Positions 63,312-64,000 of a DNA stretch of 64,000 nucleotides are shown in pieces. Made by a program: the position numbers and the translations under genes. The notes beneath the pieces were generated by a model. That model was not told the origin of the DNA. It ran no database searches and saw only the letters and a list, made by a program, of their open reading frames with translations. This DNA is from JBNJFY01 sp051747265 (GTDB lineage: Bacteria > Bacteroidota > Rhodothermia > Balneolales > Balneolaceae), in NCBI GenBank assembly GCA_051747265.1, contig JBNJFY010000001.1, forward strand, positions 930,001 through 994,000. Direction: 5' to 3'. Every line of letters starts with the position of its first letter. The stretch's first letter is position 1.

Positions 63312-63327
63312 TGTTTCACGTGAAACA
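63312..63327. promoter_or_regulatory. parS site 1 (ParB-binding)
   Basis: TGTTTCACGTGAAACA, the perfect 16-bp parS palindrome, immediately after the mnmG stop. Confidence 0.93.
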
Positions 63328-63337
63328 CTAATGAGTT

Positions 63338-64000
63338 ATGAATGTTGAGACCAAAAATGTTTCACGTGAAACACATGAACAGGTGGCATCACTGTACACA
63401 AACCATGAAAAGCAGCTTGTTCAATATTGCGACCAGCTACTATGGTGGAACCAGCGAGTTAATTTAATAAGTCGCTCCATCAATCGTACCGAGCTTTTAG
63501 AACATATCAAGCATTGCCTCTATCCTATTGCACTTGAACTTTTAGACGTGGATACCAGAATTGTAGATAGTGGAACCGGCGGCGGACTGCCCGGCATCCC
63601 CCTGGCTATTGCCCGCCCTGACCAGCCGGTCCTTTTAAATGATATTGTTCAAAAGAAACTCTTCGCTGCTCAACAGATAGCCAGAAAACTGAAACTGGAC
63701 CATATTGATACCGCCCACTGCTCCCTATCAGAGCTTGATATCCACGAAAAAGATATGCTCATCTCCAAGCATGCCTTTAAGATACCTGATCTCCTAAATC
63801 ATATTTCCGCTACCCGGCCATCAAAAATTATCCTGTACAAAGGAGAAGACTGGAAGTCGGAAATAGAAACAGTTGAGGATGGATTCATTTCGAGATTACG
63901 CTCATTTAAACTTGACAGCAACACAACAAACTCGTTTTATCAGGGGAAAGTGATACTTGAACTGAACCTAACCCCTGCCCATGAACAGCGCAGAACGTCG
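63338..64000 (+). CDS. rsmG: 16S rRNA (guanine527-N7)-methyltransferase RsmG (GidB), 3' end outside window
   Basis: 221 codons are open to the right edge. Start ATG 63338 is 26 bases after mnmG. The SAM-binding motif VDSGTGGGLPGIPLAI (about residue 81) and WNQRVNLISR near the N-terminus are typical. It methylates G527 of 16S rRNA. The first codons contain parS site 2, whose translation is VSRET. The gene is probably complete within a few codons beyond the edge. Confidence 0.95.
   Translation, partial: MNVETKNVSRETHEQVASLYTNHEKQLVQYCDQLLWWNQRVNLISRSINRTELLEHIKHCLYPIALELLDVDTRIVDSGTGGGLPGIPLAIARPDQPVLLNDIVQKKLFAAQQIARKLKLDHIDTAHCSLSELDIHEKDMLISKHAFKIPDLLNHISATRPSKIILYKGEDWKSEIETVEDGFISRLRSFKLDSNTTNSFYQGKVILELNLTPAHEQRRTS
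63358..63373. promoter_or_regulatory. parS site 2 (ParB-binding), inside rsmG
   Basis: TGTTTCACGTGAAACA, identical to site 1, start-to-start distance 46 bp. It lies within codons 7-12 of rsmG. Confidence 0.93.

Overview
The window is 64 kb of bacterial chromosome from a member of the Bacteroidota/Rhodothermota/Balneolota assemblage, most likely Balneola-like. This is inferred from sequence only. The evidence is a tRNA promoter of the Bacteroidetes type (TTG then TAnnTTTG), weak or absent Shine-Dalgarno sequences with several TTG/GTG starts, a DUF4270-like lipoprotein next to a truncated glycogen-synthase-like protein, ribosomal protein S16 with a long charged tail, and many beta-barrel outer-membrane proteins. 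Two perfect parS sites between mnmG and rsmG place the right end close to the replication origin.

Layout. 1-7.6 kb (minus strand): a partial outer-membrane protein, a DUF4270-like lipoprotein, a GT5 N-domain protein, phosphosulfolactate synthase (comA), then malQ and glgB. 7.7-18.4 kb: a LolC/E-type permease, a membrane-anchored MurF-like ligase, a sugar nucleotidyltransferase, a universal stress protein, a CDF metal transporter, CCA-adding enzyme, a degenerate IspE-like protein and glycogen phosphorylase. With malQ, glgB and glgP, plus the GT5-like gene, the left third has a clear glycogen/maltodextrin theme. 18.6-24 kb: one minus-strand envelope operon running outer-membrane protein, HU-like protein, HU-SPOR membrane protein, ExbB, ExbD, TonB. 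24-31.6 kb: an oxidoreductase, a flippase-like membrane protein, then comB-ftsK-lolA, and gcvT. 31.8-37.8 kb: mrp, a small barrel protein bracketed by repeats, and the classic ffh-rpsP-rimM-trmD-rplS operon. 38.4-46.5 kb: fabI, ruvC, ruvA, a PhoB/PhoR-like two-component pair, manC, a metallo-beta-lactamase-fold hydrolase, small envelope genes, glutathione peroxidase and apaG.

From about 46.6 to 61.4 kb the character changes to an accessory island that starts just after tRNA-Asp. It holds a tRNA-Asp-like degenerate copy, a helix-turn-helix antitoxin with a decayed PIN toxin, a three-gene toxin/antitoxin/SecB-like chaperone (TAC) module, a PD-(D/E)XK-type protein, a three-gene restriction-modification system (methylase-like subunit, Eco57I-type methylase, GIY-YIG/helicase fusion), an AbiE type IV toxin-antitoxin pair, and a Fic protein whose 3' end is duplicated on the far side of AbiE. 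Repeats of several palindromic families fill the long gaps. The core chromosome resumes at mnmG, the parS sites and rsmG.

The strongest candidates for a second look are the putative TAC module, the AbiE locus framed by a 317-bp fic duplication, the GIY-YIG/helicase restriction system, the tRNA-like copy, and enzymes that lack expected catalytic motifs (IspE-like, GT5-like, Gfo/Idh/MocA).
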